From Gnetum montanum (lineage: Eukaryota > Streptophyta > Gnetopsida > Gnetales > Gnetaceae), in contig MNCI01014764.1 in NCBI GenBank assembly GCA_015680685.1, forward strand, positions 139,552 through 203,551: a DNA stretch of 64,000 nucleotides, given 5' to 3'. The position numbers and the translations under genes were made by a program. Shown here piece after piece: positions 32,761 to 44,349 of this stretch. Each line of letters opens with the position of its first letter. Positions within the stretch are counted from its first letter, which is position 1. The notes beneath the pieces were generated by a model that was given only the letters and a program-made list of their open reading frames with translations, did no database searches and was not told the DNA's origin.

Positions 32761-33428
32761 GTAGGATTGCTGATAGTTTCCTTGTAAATAAGACAATTTC
32801 ATAGGCATTTCCTTTTTAGCAAACTTTGGATTCAAAGTATAAGGTCCAAATTTTTGGATATGTGACATGACTTAGCAACAACCATTTGGATGTTTTTATT
32901 GGCATATGTCACATCTACCATCATCTGTATCTAAGTTTGCAACATCTTTCACTATAGCTATTGTCCCATTTTGCTAGTAGAATTATATGCTTGTCTTTTT
33001 TTTATTGTTCTTATCTTTGACTCTAACATACTCTACATTCTCCTTCATGATCTTCAATGTTAACTGAAATATTTATCCATGGAGTTTCATATTTTGTCAA
33101 ACTTAATTGTAATTTTAGTAATAGAGTTTTGAATGGAAAATATTTTTTGTTGAACCATCTCTTCTAATAATACTTTCTTCTATTACTTACAAAGATAGAT
33201 TTCCTTTTTACAAAGAAACAAGTCTCTGTTATGCTCTTCTGCACTTTCATTTCTTTTGAGTTCAACTTCTTTCTTAATGACCTAATCTATGAGCCTTTGA
33301 ATCTGATGGGCTCTCATCTGTTATAGTCTAGCTTGGGCATAGATGCCAAGTATTTTTCTTATTTTGTTTATTTTTTCATCTATGATATGTCTCAACTACT
33401 CTTGCTAAGAAAAGTCATGGAGTGAGTA
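32745..33428 (-). pseudogene. Element F gag, C-terminal part
   Basis: Collinear with B 44800-45660. It ends at solo LTR G, whose TSD CCTAT occupies 33429-33433 and 34315-34319. The Gln/Tyr-rich segment QGNYQQSYHQPYYCH lies at its 3' end. Many stops. Confidence 0.6.
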
Positions 33429-33433
33429 CCTAT

Positions 33434-34314
33434 TGATGAGTTATGAATTTGTTAGGCCTTGACATTAGATACTCAACATCAGAGCCTTGATATTGGATAC
33501 TCGATGTTGGAGCCAACAAACAATGTTGGATATCTAATGTTGTCTCCTTTGTGCTTGCCCATAAATACAACACTTGGCTGCATAGTTTGGAAGCAATAGG
33601 GGAAGATAGTTTTAGTTCTTAGTTTTTGATAGTCTTTCTTAGAGTTCTGTTATTCCTAGTGCACGCTCGCAGTGTGATGTTTGTAATCCTATGGCACCTT
33701 TGTTTGAGTGTGATGTACTTGGACATGTTACATGACTGGAAATAAAGATCAAGATTACTCCCATCATTGCAACATCCACTTAGATTATTATTGCTTTTAA
33801 TTATGAATTATTTATTGTTTCCTTTAATGAACATTTCCATTTATTACTATTTACTATTCCTATTATTAATCAAAATATGTATGCCTTAGTCACGAGTGCT
33901 GAAGTGTAAGTACTTGGTAATCCAGTAGTGTATTTTTTTGCACACCCAGTGACATACTCTTGAAAATCCTAGAAGTAGTCTCATGAGGTCCAAGGCATGT
34001 ATGAATGGTTAAGAGTAGATACTTATCACATGTAGGCTAGTTTAGATTTTACTTTCCATTGTTCAGTAGCTTAATTAATTCATCTCTTTGTCATCATTAG
34101 GAGTAGCATAGAATTAGACAACATCATATGCCTCACTTTGGACTAAACCATACATGACAAAGCTACCACTAGTCCAAGTGGGAAGATAGTGAACTATGAT
34201 CAGGGCATAATGATCTAGATACCACAACTAGTCCCATTCGCAGAATTTAACTAGATCATGCGTGAATACTTGTGATTCATATGGTTGGGTGTAGGGGTAC
34301 CTCGTTGCTCATCA
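33434..34314 (+). mobile_element. Solo LTR G of the same Athila-like family
   Basis: 881 bp starting TGATGAG and ending GTTGCTCATCA, flanked on both sides by CCTAT. It has a TATA-like CATAAATACAAC near 33551 and repeated GATACTCRATGTTG-type units upstream (33465-33540). The family's TTGGTAATCCAGTAGTG motif lies near 33912. Gag of F continues on both sides, so the LTR pair recombined to a solo LTR after insertion. Confidence 0.93.
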
Positions 34315-34319
34315 CCTAT

Positions 34320-34849
34320 GCAATTACTACCAACATGAGATTGCATCAAGGGATTCATGATTACACTATTTTCATCTTTGAATTTTTTAAGCTAAACACT
34401 CTAGAGTATGTCTAATACTTGTCATTAAACAACTCGAACATGATGCTTCATTTCTTAATGGATTCAAGTTTCAAAGACCTATAGCAATTCTCTACTTCTT
34501 TAATGAATTTTCTTGGGAATAACTTGAGCTTTTTCCAATCACTTTCTATGTTTTGCATAGTGCAGACATCATGGAAGGCTTGTAAATGATGCTTTTAATG
34601 TACATTGTAACTCTAAATTTAGGAATGTTGTTAATGTTAAGTTGCTCGCTATGGTTTTCCCTTTGATGCATAGTATGAATTTCAATAATCTCTCTTATAT
34701 TAATCATGCTTCTTACTATTAATAATAGTTCATCATAATCATCGTGTTTATCATTATCTCTGTTGTAACCATGATCCCTTCTGTACCTACAATCTTAATT
34801 TTTGTACCTACAATCGTGATTTCTCTTTCTAATATGATCATCATCTTTA
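34320..34849 (-). pseudogene. Element F gag, central part
   Basis: Collinear with B 45690-46250. The phrase CACTCTAGAGTATGTCTAAT here parallels CACTCTAGAGTACATTTGGT in B. A charged, Arg/His-rich linker lies near 34740-34850. It is cut at 34850-34854 (CCTTT), the TSD of element B. Confidence 0.6.
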
Positions 34850-34854
34850 CCTTT

Positions 34855-35721
34855 TGATGAGTGATCGAGGTACCCCTATGTCCAACCATATGAATCACAA
34901 AGTGTTCACGTGTAATTTCATTGAGTTCCATGGACTTTATAGTTTCTAGTACACTAGTCTTCTAAGAAGTGAACCTTTCCTTAAGATCATTCATTGTCTT
35001 CCCAATTACACTTGTGATGCACATGGTATGGTTAAGCGTAATCAAGATATATGATTTTTATTGGTTTGTGTTTTATATTCTTTGGTGCTTAAAGTAGAGA
35101 GATGAAGTAATTTAATAACTAATTTAATTTAACTAACTAACTAATCTCTAACTAGTCCTAACATAAGCATCTAGTTCCACTTTTCGTACATGTCTTGAAC
35201 CCACATATCCACTACTAGGTTACCAAGTGTTACACTACTGGTTGCACCAAGTAATAATGCTGCTGAGATTAGCAAGCGAATACACATTTACTTTGAAAGT
35301 GGTTGTACTTATATATTTAACCTATATAGGTTATCTTACTTGATCACTTAACTAGCTTAATTACTAAGAAACATTGAACAAATAATTGAAAACATTAAAT
35401 GTAAGAATAAAACATTTAAACTATCTAGAATGCTGTAAGGTTTATCAAGAAGCTTTTCTTTATTACCATACACATTGGTGTGTACACTTAGTGATTTTTG
35501 TTGTAGAAACTACTATGACTTTCAAATGCAAAACTATAAGAGTTCGGCTACTACTATGACTTGAATTCCCATAAATATGACTGGGAGCTCGTATTTATAG
35601 TTTTTGCTATAGTACTGCATTAATGGGGCCCTGTAGACATAGTAAATGCTACGTTGACGTGGCCCTATCGACGAGGCTGCATCAATGAGGGCCTATTAAT
35701 GTGACACATTGATGCTCATCA
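34855..35721 (-). repeat. Element B 3' LTR
   Basis: 867 bp, from TGATGAGTGATCGAGG to GATGCTCATCA. On the minus strand U3 carries GGGGCCC and TCGA-centred motifs ahead of a TATA box, CTATAAATAC (near 35598). It is adjacent to the inverted polypurine tract at 35722-35745. Confidence 0.95.
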
Positions 35722-35745
35722 TACCTCCATGACTGAATGAAAACT
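35722..35745 (-). other. Polypurine tract of element B
   Basis: The minus strand reads TTCATTCAGTCATGGAGGTA up to the LTR start, nearly the same as element D (TTCATTCAGTCATGGGGGTA). Confidence 0.85.
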
Positions 35746-35982
35746 TGTCCTTGGGTTCCATTACAAAATTGGAAAGGTATGGGATTATTGACTGACTCTT
35801 ACAAAACAAACTAACTTGACTAAACTAAGTGCCTAAGTGTACAAATCAAAAAATTACAAAAATTGTGGTGTTCATGACACAAAATTGAACACCATGATGT
35901 GACTACACAAAATTGGACAGCACGTCCTTTGATGGTGTGAAGACGGTTGTGAAGATTAGATAGTCCTAGGCACTAGAGGCTC

Positions 35983-38803
35983 CTAAGGTTCTGAAGGACC
36001 TTCGTCAACTTTAGGCATGTGTGGTAGTTGAGGTGGCTGTGGCTGTCCTACTATGGCTGCAACCTCTAGTGGAAGGTGAAAGGCATTTAACAATGCCTTC
36101 ATATTCTCCTCCTTGCTCCAAGGATCATTCATAGTCCACATGGCATCACCAATGTGGGTTGGAATAGGGATATCCCATGGATAGGGCATTATTAAAAACA
36201 TCTTCTTCATGTTAACAAACTAGGTAGTGAATTGTTTGTGCTGGATGTCGAATGCCCTAACTACATTTTGTAGCTCCTAGTAGTCATTCATCCTCTTGGC
36301 TAGGTTCTTGGTAGTTGATCATTAATTAGTGAATCATGCCTTAAGAACTTTGAGTTTAATGTTTGCCACTGCAAGCTTTTGCTTGGTGTCTTTGTGATGC
36401 TTAAACTCAGCCTCGTACAACAAGTATGAGCTGGTCACTTGAGCTCTGACCACAGCCGTTTAGTAATCAACATGACCAGGTTTACATAACAGAGATTGGT
36501 GATCTCCATATATTTTATCATCTCCTCAATCTACAAATCCTTTGTGTATATTTCTACCTTGTTGTAGGCATCTATCCCATCAATGATGGGTTGCCAAACT
36601 TCTTTGCCTTGTTGGAATTGCTAGAGGGCTTCATTTGTTTTTGCCTTCACCAACTAGATGTGCTTTTTGTTTACTTCCTTTTGTAGACCGACTTGATTTT
36701 TGTAATGATCTTTGACTTTCTTAAATTTGAGAGCTTTAGATTTCTAGGTGGCTACCTCAATTGTAGTTTTTTTGTGAAGAGTGTGCACCTCCTCCATGAA
36801 GAGATTTATGTTCTTTATTGTAAATCTCCTTAGTTCTATGTTTCCTCTAGCCAGGTTTTTTGGCTATTGATGGATGAAATCATTTAATTGTTGCTTATGC
36901 TCATCAATATTCCATAGTTGATGATTTTCTATGGTTAACTAGATGTTCTTCTGGTGGGTTTGATCTAAGGCCTTTTGAATCTTGTGCTATGTGGCCTTTT
37001 CCAAGGATCTATAGAACATTGCCATCTACATTGCACCCTCAAACCATTTTAGTTTGGTGTGAAGTTGTTGCATAGCTTCATCTCTTGTCAATGTTGGGTT
37101 GAGAAATGTAGGATTGGCAATATGGGCTTTTAATTCAACAACTTTCATAGCCACACATTGATTTTTCTCCTTGGTTGTTTCAAGTTGACCCTCCAATATG
37201 ATATTCTTACCCCTTATCTCAAGTAGGTTTGACTGGGTTGTAGTAATGTTGTTCGAAAGGTTAAAGACATTTGGAAGTGATTACTTGGTTCCCACCAGTC
37301 AATCCAATAGTTCCTCATGGTATGTTGTGTTTATTCTACCTCTTGTAGTTCCTATGGATGTTTGCACATCTTTGAGTGTAATGATGTCTAGTGTAGATGT
37401 TGTAGGTGTGCTGAGAGTTTCGACAATATGGTCAGTAACCACTTCTATTGCAGTCTTTTACCCTTGGTGCTACATCACCAATGCAATTGCCCCTTCATCC
37501 TACTTCAAGCACACTGAGAAGGTCTCAACATTCCTAGAGATTTTTGGAAGTGACTATTATTCTACTGTGACCTCTTTGGTGCTCAGATTCAACCTCGTAG
37601 GCAACTACATTCTTTGGGTCAAGAAAATGGATCCACCTTCATCCATCAAGCTGATCATTCAGGCCATCTAATTAAGGTGACTCATGGCTAGTCTATATAT
37701 AGATGGATCCCCACCACATGTGCTTGCTTGTTGCTCTTGTTCACTCAAGAGCCATTCTCTATATTCATGCAATCGTTGGGAAATTGTAGTGATGTCTAGC
37801 ATAGTTATTTGAGTGGTAGGTGGGGGTGGAGGTTGATGTTCCTTTTCTTGGATAGTGGTTGTAGGCATCTTATCCTTCATCATTTTCATCCAACTGGTAG
37901 CTAGAACAGTCTTGATAGTCTCATTGGTGTAACATACTATTCCTTCCCTTCGTAGAGTTTCTTGATGAGGCATGGCAAGGGGAGTGCCTTCCTTCTATGT
38001 TCATTTTATTTAAAGTGCTTCTTTATTTTTAGATAGATTAGATATAGAAGGTTGATGGGGAATCTCCCACTCAAAGTGACACATGCTTAAGTAGAGAAGG
38101 ATATGATTTTATGTGGCCTCACCATGGGATTGAGGTAAAAGGTCACAATCTTGTAGTATATTCTTTTTGCTAGTGTAAGCAGGCCAAACTCCTTATGGTC
38201 GACACCATAGCATCGTTGCATTCATTGTTTCTTGATGATAGGATCTACCTACATTGGGATCTCAGTAAGATTTGCCCCTATTTTGGGCAACTCAAGCACT
38301 GTAGCAATGGCTTGCACCAAGTAGGACACTGAGATGTCCTTGATTTTCACTGTTGATCTGGGTTGCCTATTATTCTAGAATAGAAATGTTTCTCCCATGT
38401 ACCACTCCTTAGTGGAAGTGAGGATTGACCACATGGGAGAGGCTTTCAGCTACTCCTACACTTCTCTTGGTGCATGCTCTAGGAAACAACCATAATTTAA
38501 CTCATGGAGCATCAATTTTTGGACCTCCCTTAATTCGATTTGATTCAGACAAGCCTCTATGAAGGTCACCTCAAGATTTGCTAGTTGTGCTGATGCATCA
38601 TCTCCATGGGAGTATTCTGTTGCTACTGCTAGTTCTAGAATCTATCAGATAGATTCCACCTCTACCTCTTCCCTAAGAGGACCCATGGCATGGGTTGCTA
38701 GTGGTTCTTCTTGGGGCTGTTCTTGGCCTCTTCCTATTCTAGGCCATTTCTCCCTTAGTTGAGATGGTCCTGCTTCTTGCGTGTGCTTTCCCTTTGGTGC
38801 CAT
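35983..38803 (-). pseudogene. Element B 3' ORF: long coiled-coil protein of unknown function, broken
   Basis: About 940 codons from ATG 38803 (MAPKGKHTQEAGPSQLREK) to the stop at 35983. An N-terminal region to about residue 270 looks globular, for example HELNYGCFLEHAPREV and CYGVDHKEFGLLTLAKRIYY. A Pro-rich patch (HQPPPPPTTQ, near 37830) separates it from a long Glu/Lys/Leu/Gln-rich stretch (37600-36300), probably coiled coil. The C-terminus contains MPYPWDIPIPTHIGDAMWT and ends GPSEP. At least a dozen stops interrupt it, many TAG where Gln would be expected. No signal peptide or membrane segment is seen. The Athila env-like ORF sits at this position, but similarity to it cannot be judged here. 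The plus-strand ORF at 37198-37671 is an antisense shadow. Confidence 0.65.
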
Positions 38804-38854
38804 ATGCGGGCACAACACATCCATGGATTAGGAGATATAATGTGTAACTTCAAA

Positions 38855-39226
38855 TATTTAAATACCTTGTCTCATTAGTTCGTTATACTTTGGCTAAGAT
38901 TGAACCATGGTAGATTGTTTATTTTATTATTATTATAATTGTCATCAGAGCTTGTTGGAAAGGTTTAACTCTTGTAATTTGGTGTNAGGAGGTAAGCTCT
39001 TCATCATGGGGGCCACAAATGTGCCATTTTTTATAGAAATTTTTTTTCCATTTTTCTAACTCCCATAAAGGTTTCACTAAAAATTCAACTATTAAACACC
39101 AAATTACAAGAGTTAAACCTTTCCAACAAGCTCTGATGACAATTATAATAATAATAAAATAAACAATCTACCATGGTTCAATCTTAGCCAAAGTATAACG
39201 AACTAATGAGACAAGGTATTTAAATA
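38855..39226. repeat. Exact 131-bp inverted repeat bounded by single Ns (assembly error)
   Basis: Bases 38855-38985 are the exact reverse complement of 39096-39226. Single N characters sit at 38986 and 39227. In element A the counterpart (about 9870-10110) has no inversion, and the block GGGAGTTAGAAAAAT appears there in the opposite orientation relative to its neighbours. The piece 38987-39226 is therefore most simply a contig placed backwards with an unmerged overlap. Confidence 0.9.
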
Positions 39227-39227
39227 N

Positions 39228-40700
39228 GTATACGGGGCCTCATATATTGATTTGAAAAATATGAGGAATTTTTCAATGAAATTGGGGTTCATGGAATCCC
39301 AAAAAATCCAAGAATATGATAAAATCATTGAAGAGGGTCTTTAAAAGCTTAAAAATTGAAGAATTTGATGGAGAATATATTTATTAAACAAAATAGGTAA
39401 AAGAGGATATGGTCTAATGTAGAATATGGGTGTACGAAAGATTCTTTTTGCAAGAATGCCTAAGGACAAGGTACTTAACAAACCTAACCAAGAGATATGT
39501 AAGTGGGTCCTTCCCATAGCAAGCACATGCCTTGTTTGCCCTTACATAACCTCAACCTAAGAAGTCTGTGGATCCCATAGATGATTAATGGTCGATGGAA
39601 ATTAAGGACCAATACTTGGAAGATTCCACATAAGAATTCAAGTATGTCAGACGAAGACACAAAATTAAGAATGTGGACATTAACAGCAAGGTGAATTATG
39701 GTCAGCATAGATGGATGATAGAGAAGGTGGAATGGAATTAAGAAGTCCCTTAGGGATTTTATGTTTAAAATGATCTGAGAAGATCCATCCTTAGTCTAGA
39801 CCAAAACCAACCTCTTTCAGTGACTTTGTATTTCCACTCCAAGACCGATCCACCTCCTCGAGACATAAGAGTGCATCCATAGGAGAACCACTATTCCAAA
39901 AAGAGGAGAGGAGAGAACTAGGAAGTGAGAGAGGGCTTTAGTTAGAGGGGACCTTCAGGAATGGGTAACATATCTTTCTAGTTTCATAACCAGTGCTTTT
40001 AGCCCATTTATTTGTCTAAGAGGTGTGCTTTGAATTCTCATCATGTTTTTTCTTTGTTTGTTTGTTTGTTTTATTATTTTTCTTTCTTTTTTTTCCTTTT
40101 TAGATGGAAACCACACCATGGAAAGCCCTTATTTGACTTCCTATTATTAGAACATGGAATGGTAAGAATTTGATGAAAAACACTCAAGCACCCAAGTAAG
40201 TAGAAGACTACAAACAGTATTGAGTCCCCTTGAAGTCACACCCTATACAAACCTTTGAATCCTTCACAATTCTAGAAACTACAAAGGTCATCAGTTTATT
40301 AAAATTTTATTTAATGAAGGGGACCCCAAACTCCCAAAACGAGAAAAACCATAGAGTTTGTGAAGGAGTGGATGTTGTGAACTCACTACCTATTCCATGA
40401 AAAGGAAACCATGACTCAGTAATCAACACAAAAATTCAAAAATAGAAACCAAACACTAGCAAACAAAACATAAAGCACAAACCATCATTAATAACAACTA
40501 TAGCAACACTATGTCCTATTGGCACAAAGAACGTTTACTTGCAAAAATTAAAAAATCACTCTCAAACAAAATAAAGTAAAATATATAAGAAAGTGTAAAA
40601 TGTTCAAGAAATGTTTAAATGTATTAACTATGGTGTAAAACAGAAAATGATGTAAAATAAATAACTTGCAAAATAAAAAATGTGGAAAAAAAATAGAAAA
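39228..40700 (-). other. Element B spacer between integrase and 3' ORF
   Basis: Noncoding and collinear with A 10330-11700. It contains the conserved AGAAAGATATGTTACCCAT motif on the minus strand (near 39960-39985), a TTTG run near 40048-40067 and A-rich sequence near 40400-40700. A GGGGCC-containing fragment at 39233-39240 next to the N recalls the LTR U3 of B, but the rest is lost in the misassembly. Confidence 0.6.
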
Positions 40701-40729
40701 AATAAGGAGCCAAATGGATGATTTAGCAT

Positions 40730-41830
40730 GAATGGCCATCTCCCCATGACTAAGTTAGAAGGAGGAGATCCAAAAAATTGAGCATGGTTGTTCATCCATT
40801 GAGGTATTTGTTGCACTGGCTTACCTTGGCTCATGGAAAAGCTTTATTTGTTGGATTTTGACCAATTACTTTTTACTTGGACTCTCAAGTTTGTGTATGG
40901 TCATGATCCTAGAAGAAATGATTTTAGCAATTATGTAACATCCCTTCCACAATGTTTGAACTTTGTTTTCTAGGGTACGTATGTGGGGTTCCAATAGAGA
41001 ACCTTATCTCCTAGTTGAAATTTTACTTTTTGTGTTCTTAGGTCATGGCGTTGCTTGTTGAATGCCTTATGCACTTTATTCAAAGATAGGGCCACTAATC
41101 AATTTTTGTCTAGCACATTGAGGTTGATCAATCTTTCTTTTTGTACTAGGCTTAGGTCAAGATTTAGTTCATAGGTTATTGAGAGTGTGCGAAGCTTGGA
41201 TTGAATTGAGAGCATTGGAAGTTTTCTATATATTAGCTCATAGGGAGAGTAGCTAGTAGGGAGTTTCCATGTTGAGTGGTAGGTCCAAAGGGCATCGTTG
41301 TGTTTTTTGCTCTAATATCTTTTATATTTGGTTATGGTCTTTGTTAGGATCTTTGTGATGTCCCTGTTAGTTACGTCTACTTGGTTGTTGGCTTGGGAAT
41401 GATAGGGTGTTGTTAATTTATGTTCGAGCCCCAAGCATTGCATAAGTTTTTGAAAGGTGGCACCTATAAAATGAGTTTCATTGTTAGAAACTAGTGCATG
41501 TGGCACCCCAAACCTGTTTACAACATTTTGTTATACAAATCTAGTAGCAGTGGATGATGTACAATCGATGATGGCTACTGCTTCTACCCATTTGGTGTAG
41601 TAGTTGACTGCTGCAATGATATACACCTTTCTATTGGACATAGATGTGATGGGACCCATGATGTCAATGCCCCATATGTCAAAGGGTTCTAGTGATTAAA
41701 TCCACTGTTGAGGACCCTCCATTCATGTAGTCATCCCACCATGTCTTTGACAACATTTATAAGATAGGACAAATTGGTGGGCATCCCTAAAGATTGTAGG
41801 CCAATAGTATCCTACCATCAGGATTTTAAT
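40730..41830 (-). pseudogene. Element B integrase, broken
   Basis: CCQRHGGMTT (about 41745) closes the zinc-binding end. IWGIDIMGPITSMS (about 41640-41680) has the first catalytic Asp. VSNNETHF (about 41480) has Asn at the second position. NRDITKIL (about 41360) has Asp at the third. The open stretch 41312-41506 includes FQKLMQCLGLEHKLTTPYHS. The C-terminal module to about 40730 is damaged. Confidence 0.85.
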
Positions 41831-42249
41831 GGCTGTGTGTCTCCCTACATAGTGGCCTCTACAAGGGCCTTCATGAGCATCTTGGAGAACATGTAGTTAA
41901 TTTATATCAGGGACACACCAATGAACCAAGCCATTGGCACAAACCTTATAAAGGTATCCATTGATTTCCATGAAGTACTTTGCCTAATGAAGAAACTATT
42001 ATTTCTTTCTAAATTTCAGATCTTGTGGCATCTCCTGGGTGAGAAGGTAAGTGAGGATGCTATTGTACCATTTTATTTTAGTGGGTACTTGGTCATTGAT
42101 TACTCCTGTAAAGAGGAGTTCATCTAAAAATTGATCAGAGAGAAGGCTCTCCTTCTCTTTATTATTCCATCTTAACTGAGAGAGGTGGTTAGTGACCACA
42201 TTCTCAATCCCTTTCCAATATACCATTATGAGATTAAATTCCTATAAGA

Positions 42250-43470
42250 TCACAAACAATCATATGATACAAGGGCACATCATCAGCTTGTTCATTAGGA
42301 AATGAATGGCACTATGATCTATATGCACAAACACCTTATAGCCAAGCACAACCTGAACTTTTTGAGAGCATACACCACTACCATTGGTTCTTTCTTAGTT
42401 ATGGTGTAATTCAAATATGTAGCCACAATGCTTTAGCTTACGTAGTAGATGTAATATGGACATTTTTTATCATCCAACTACATAAGAATATCTCCCAAGG
42501 CATAATTAGATGTGTTTGTCATTATGTGAAATGGTCTAGACTAGTTTGGTGCCCGTAGAATTGGAGTTTCCATGAGTTTGTCTTTTAATAGTTGGAATAC
42601 ATGTTTACATTTCTTGGTCCAGATAAACGGAGCATCTTTCTTCATAAACTCAACCAATGACTTTGCAATCTTAGATAAATGCTCTATGAATCACTGGTAG
42701 TAGTTAGCATGTCCAAGGAATGATTCAATGTCTTTGACTATTTTTGGTTGACATGTGATTCTTTGGATGACCTTTATCTTTTCCTGGTCTACCTCAATCT
42801 CTTCTTATGAATTTGGTGACCCAGGACTATGTCTTCTTGGACTATTAGATGGCTTTTCTACCAATTGAGCCTAAGGTTTGTTTCAACACATCTTTTTAGA
42901 ACCTGCTCAAGGCAGTTCAGGGCTTGCTCAAATGTAGACCCATAGGTAGAGAAGTTATCCATAAAGACTTCTATCCTAGTAGCAATCTATTATTGGAAAA
43001 TACTAAGGACTAGGCATTGAAATGTTGTAGGGATGTTGCATAGACCAAATGGCATATTACAATATGCAGAAGTCCCCTAGGGACTTGTGACTGTAGTCTT
43101 GGCCTAATCTTCTAGTGTAATTTGGATTTGGTTATAGCGACTATAACCATCCAAGAAGCTATAATAGCAATGCTTGGAGATAGTGTCCAAAATTTGGTCC
43201 ATAAATGGCAATGGGAAATGCTCTTTAAATGTTGCCATGTTCAATAGCCTAAAGTTGATGCAAACCTACCACTTGCCATCTTTCTTTGGCACAATTATGA
43301 GTGGGCTAAACCACTCACTATCCATGATGGAATAGATGAACCTTTCCTTGAGGAGTTGTTTTATTTCCTCCTTGATGATATACTTTAGTTTGGGGTTTAG
43401 CCATCACTGTGGTTGCCTTCTTGGCTTCATGGTTGGGTTGGTGTAAATGCGATGTTGGCATACCTTGGAT
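42250..43470 (-). pseudogene. Element B reverse transcriptase and RNase H, broken
   Basis: The RT box reads VFMDNFS at about 42950-42975, so the second catalytic Asp is Asn. The finger, palm and connection segments match A 13330-14290 in order. RNase H covers 42270-42540 with several stops. A 75-residue open stretch after it (41999-42226) corresponds to the RNase H-INT linker. Confidence 0.85.
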
Positions 43471-43989
43471 CGATTCCAGTCAGCTCAGGATATGATCAAG
43501 TAAAGGCTATTGGGCATTTGTTAACCACCTTTAACAACTTTTCTTTTTATTCAAGAGCAAGTTTGGCATTGATGATAACTTGCTTTCCATTATTTAAAAA
43601 TGCATACTCCATGTCGGTTGGTAGAGTTTTTAACTCTAGGGGTTCTTGGTTGAAATTATTAGGGATTTCCAACTCTTCCCAATAGATATCATCATTTTCA
43701 CCATTGGAGAGTTGGTAATAAACTTGCTCAAGTTCATCCATGCCTTCTACATAAGCACATTTTAGGCTCTTAGTAGGTTCCATGCATAATGTGCTGCTAT
43801 TAAAGTTAGCTATTAGCCACTGGGTGCCCTCTTGCTTTGTGGCTACTGCGTATTGTCACTTTTGGATATCTGTGTCTTGTGCACACTGATTGCATGCTTT
43901 AATGTATGTAATTTTGATGAACTACATTTTTTGCATGTAATTACATCCATTATCACTGTATGTGATCCATGGAATAGGCTTCTTCTCTA

Positions 43990-44345
43990 GTCACCCAAAT
44001 TCATTTTCCTTGGAGATTTCCAAGGAGAGGTCCCTTATACCCATTTTTGCATCAATTGTGCTTAACCATGCCCTTTCCATAATGATGGGGAAGTCACATT
44101 TGCAGTTCTTAATCTTGATCACTAGAAAATTGGTAGGATAGGACCACCCACTAATTGTGGTTACAATGTCCTCCACTAACCCCAAAGGGATAGTGATTGA
44201 TTAGTCTACCAATTTCAAATGAATGTTGCTCTTCTTGATAGGTGGTAGGTTCCAAGCCTTGTACATGTCATGGGAGATGAGATTGACACTAGAACTAGAG
44301 TAAACAGGAGCCTTGCATGGCTCATGTCTAGCAATCTACAAGTAA
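43990..44345 (-). pseudogene. Element B aspartic protease, broken
   Basis: The active-site region reads VYSSSSVNLISHDMYKAW (about 44265-44320), where A has DSG. The catalytic Asp is gone. The downstream half is open at 43991-44185, with ISGWSYPTNFLVIKIKN and RAWLSTIDAKMGIRDLSLEI. Confidence 0.75.
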
Positions 44346-44349
44346 ATAA

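Noticed and set aside
38855-39226. Hairpin or MITE with 131-bp arms
   Set aside because: Arms are exact, bounded by single Ns, lack TSDs, and the middle is reversed relative to element A, so an assembly error explains it better.
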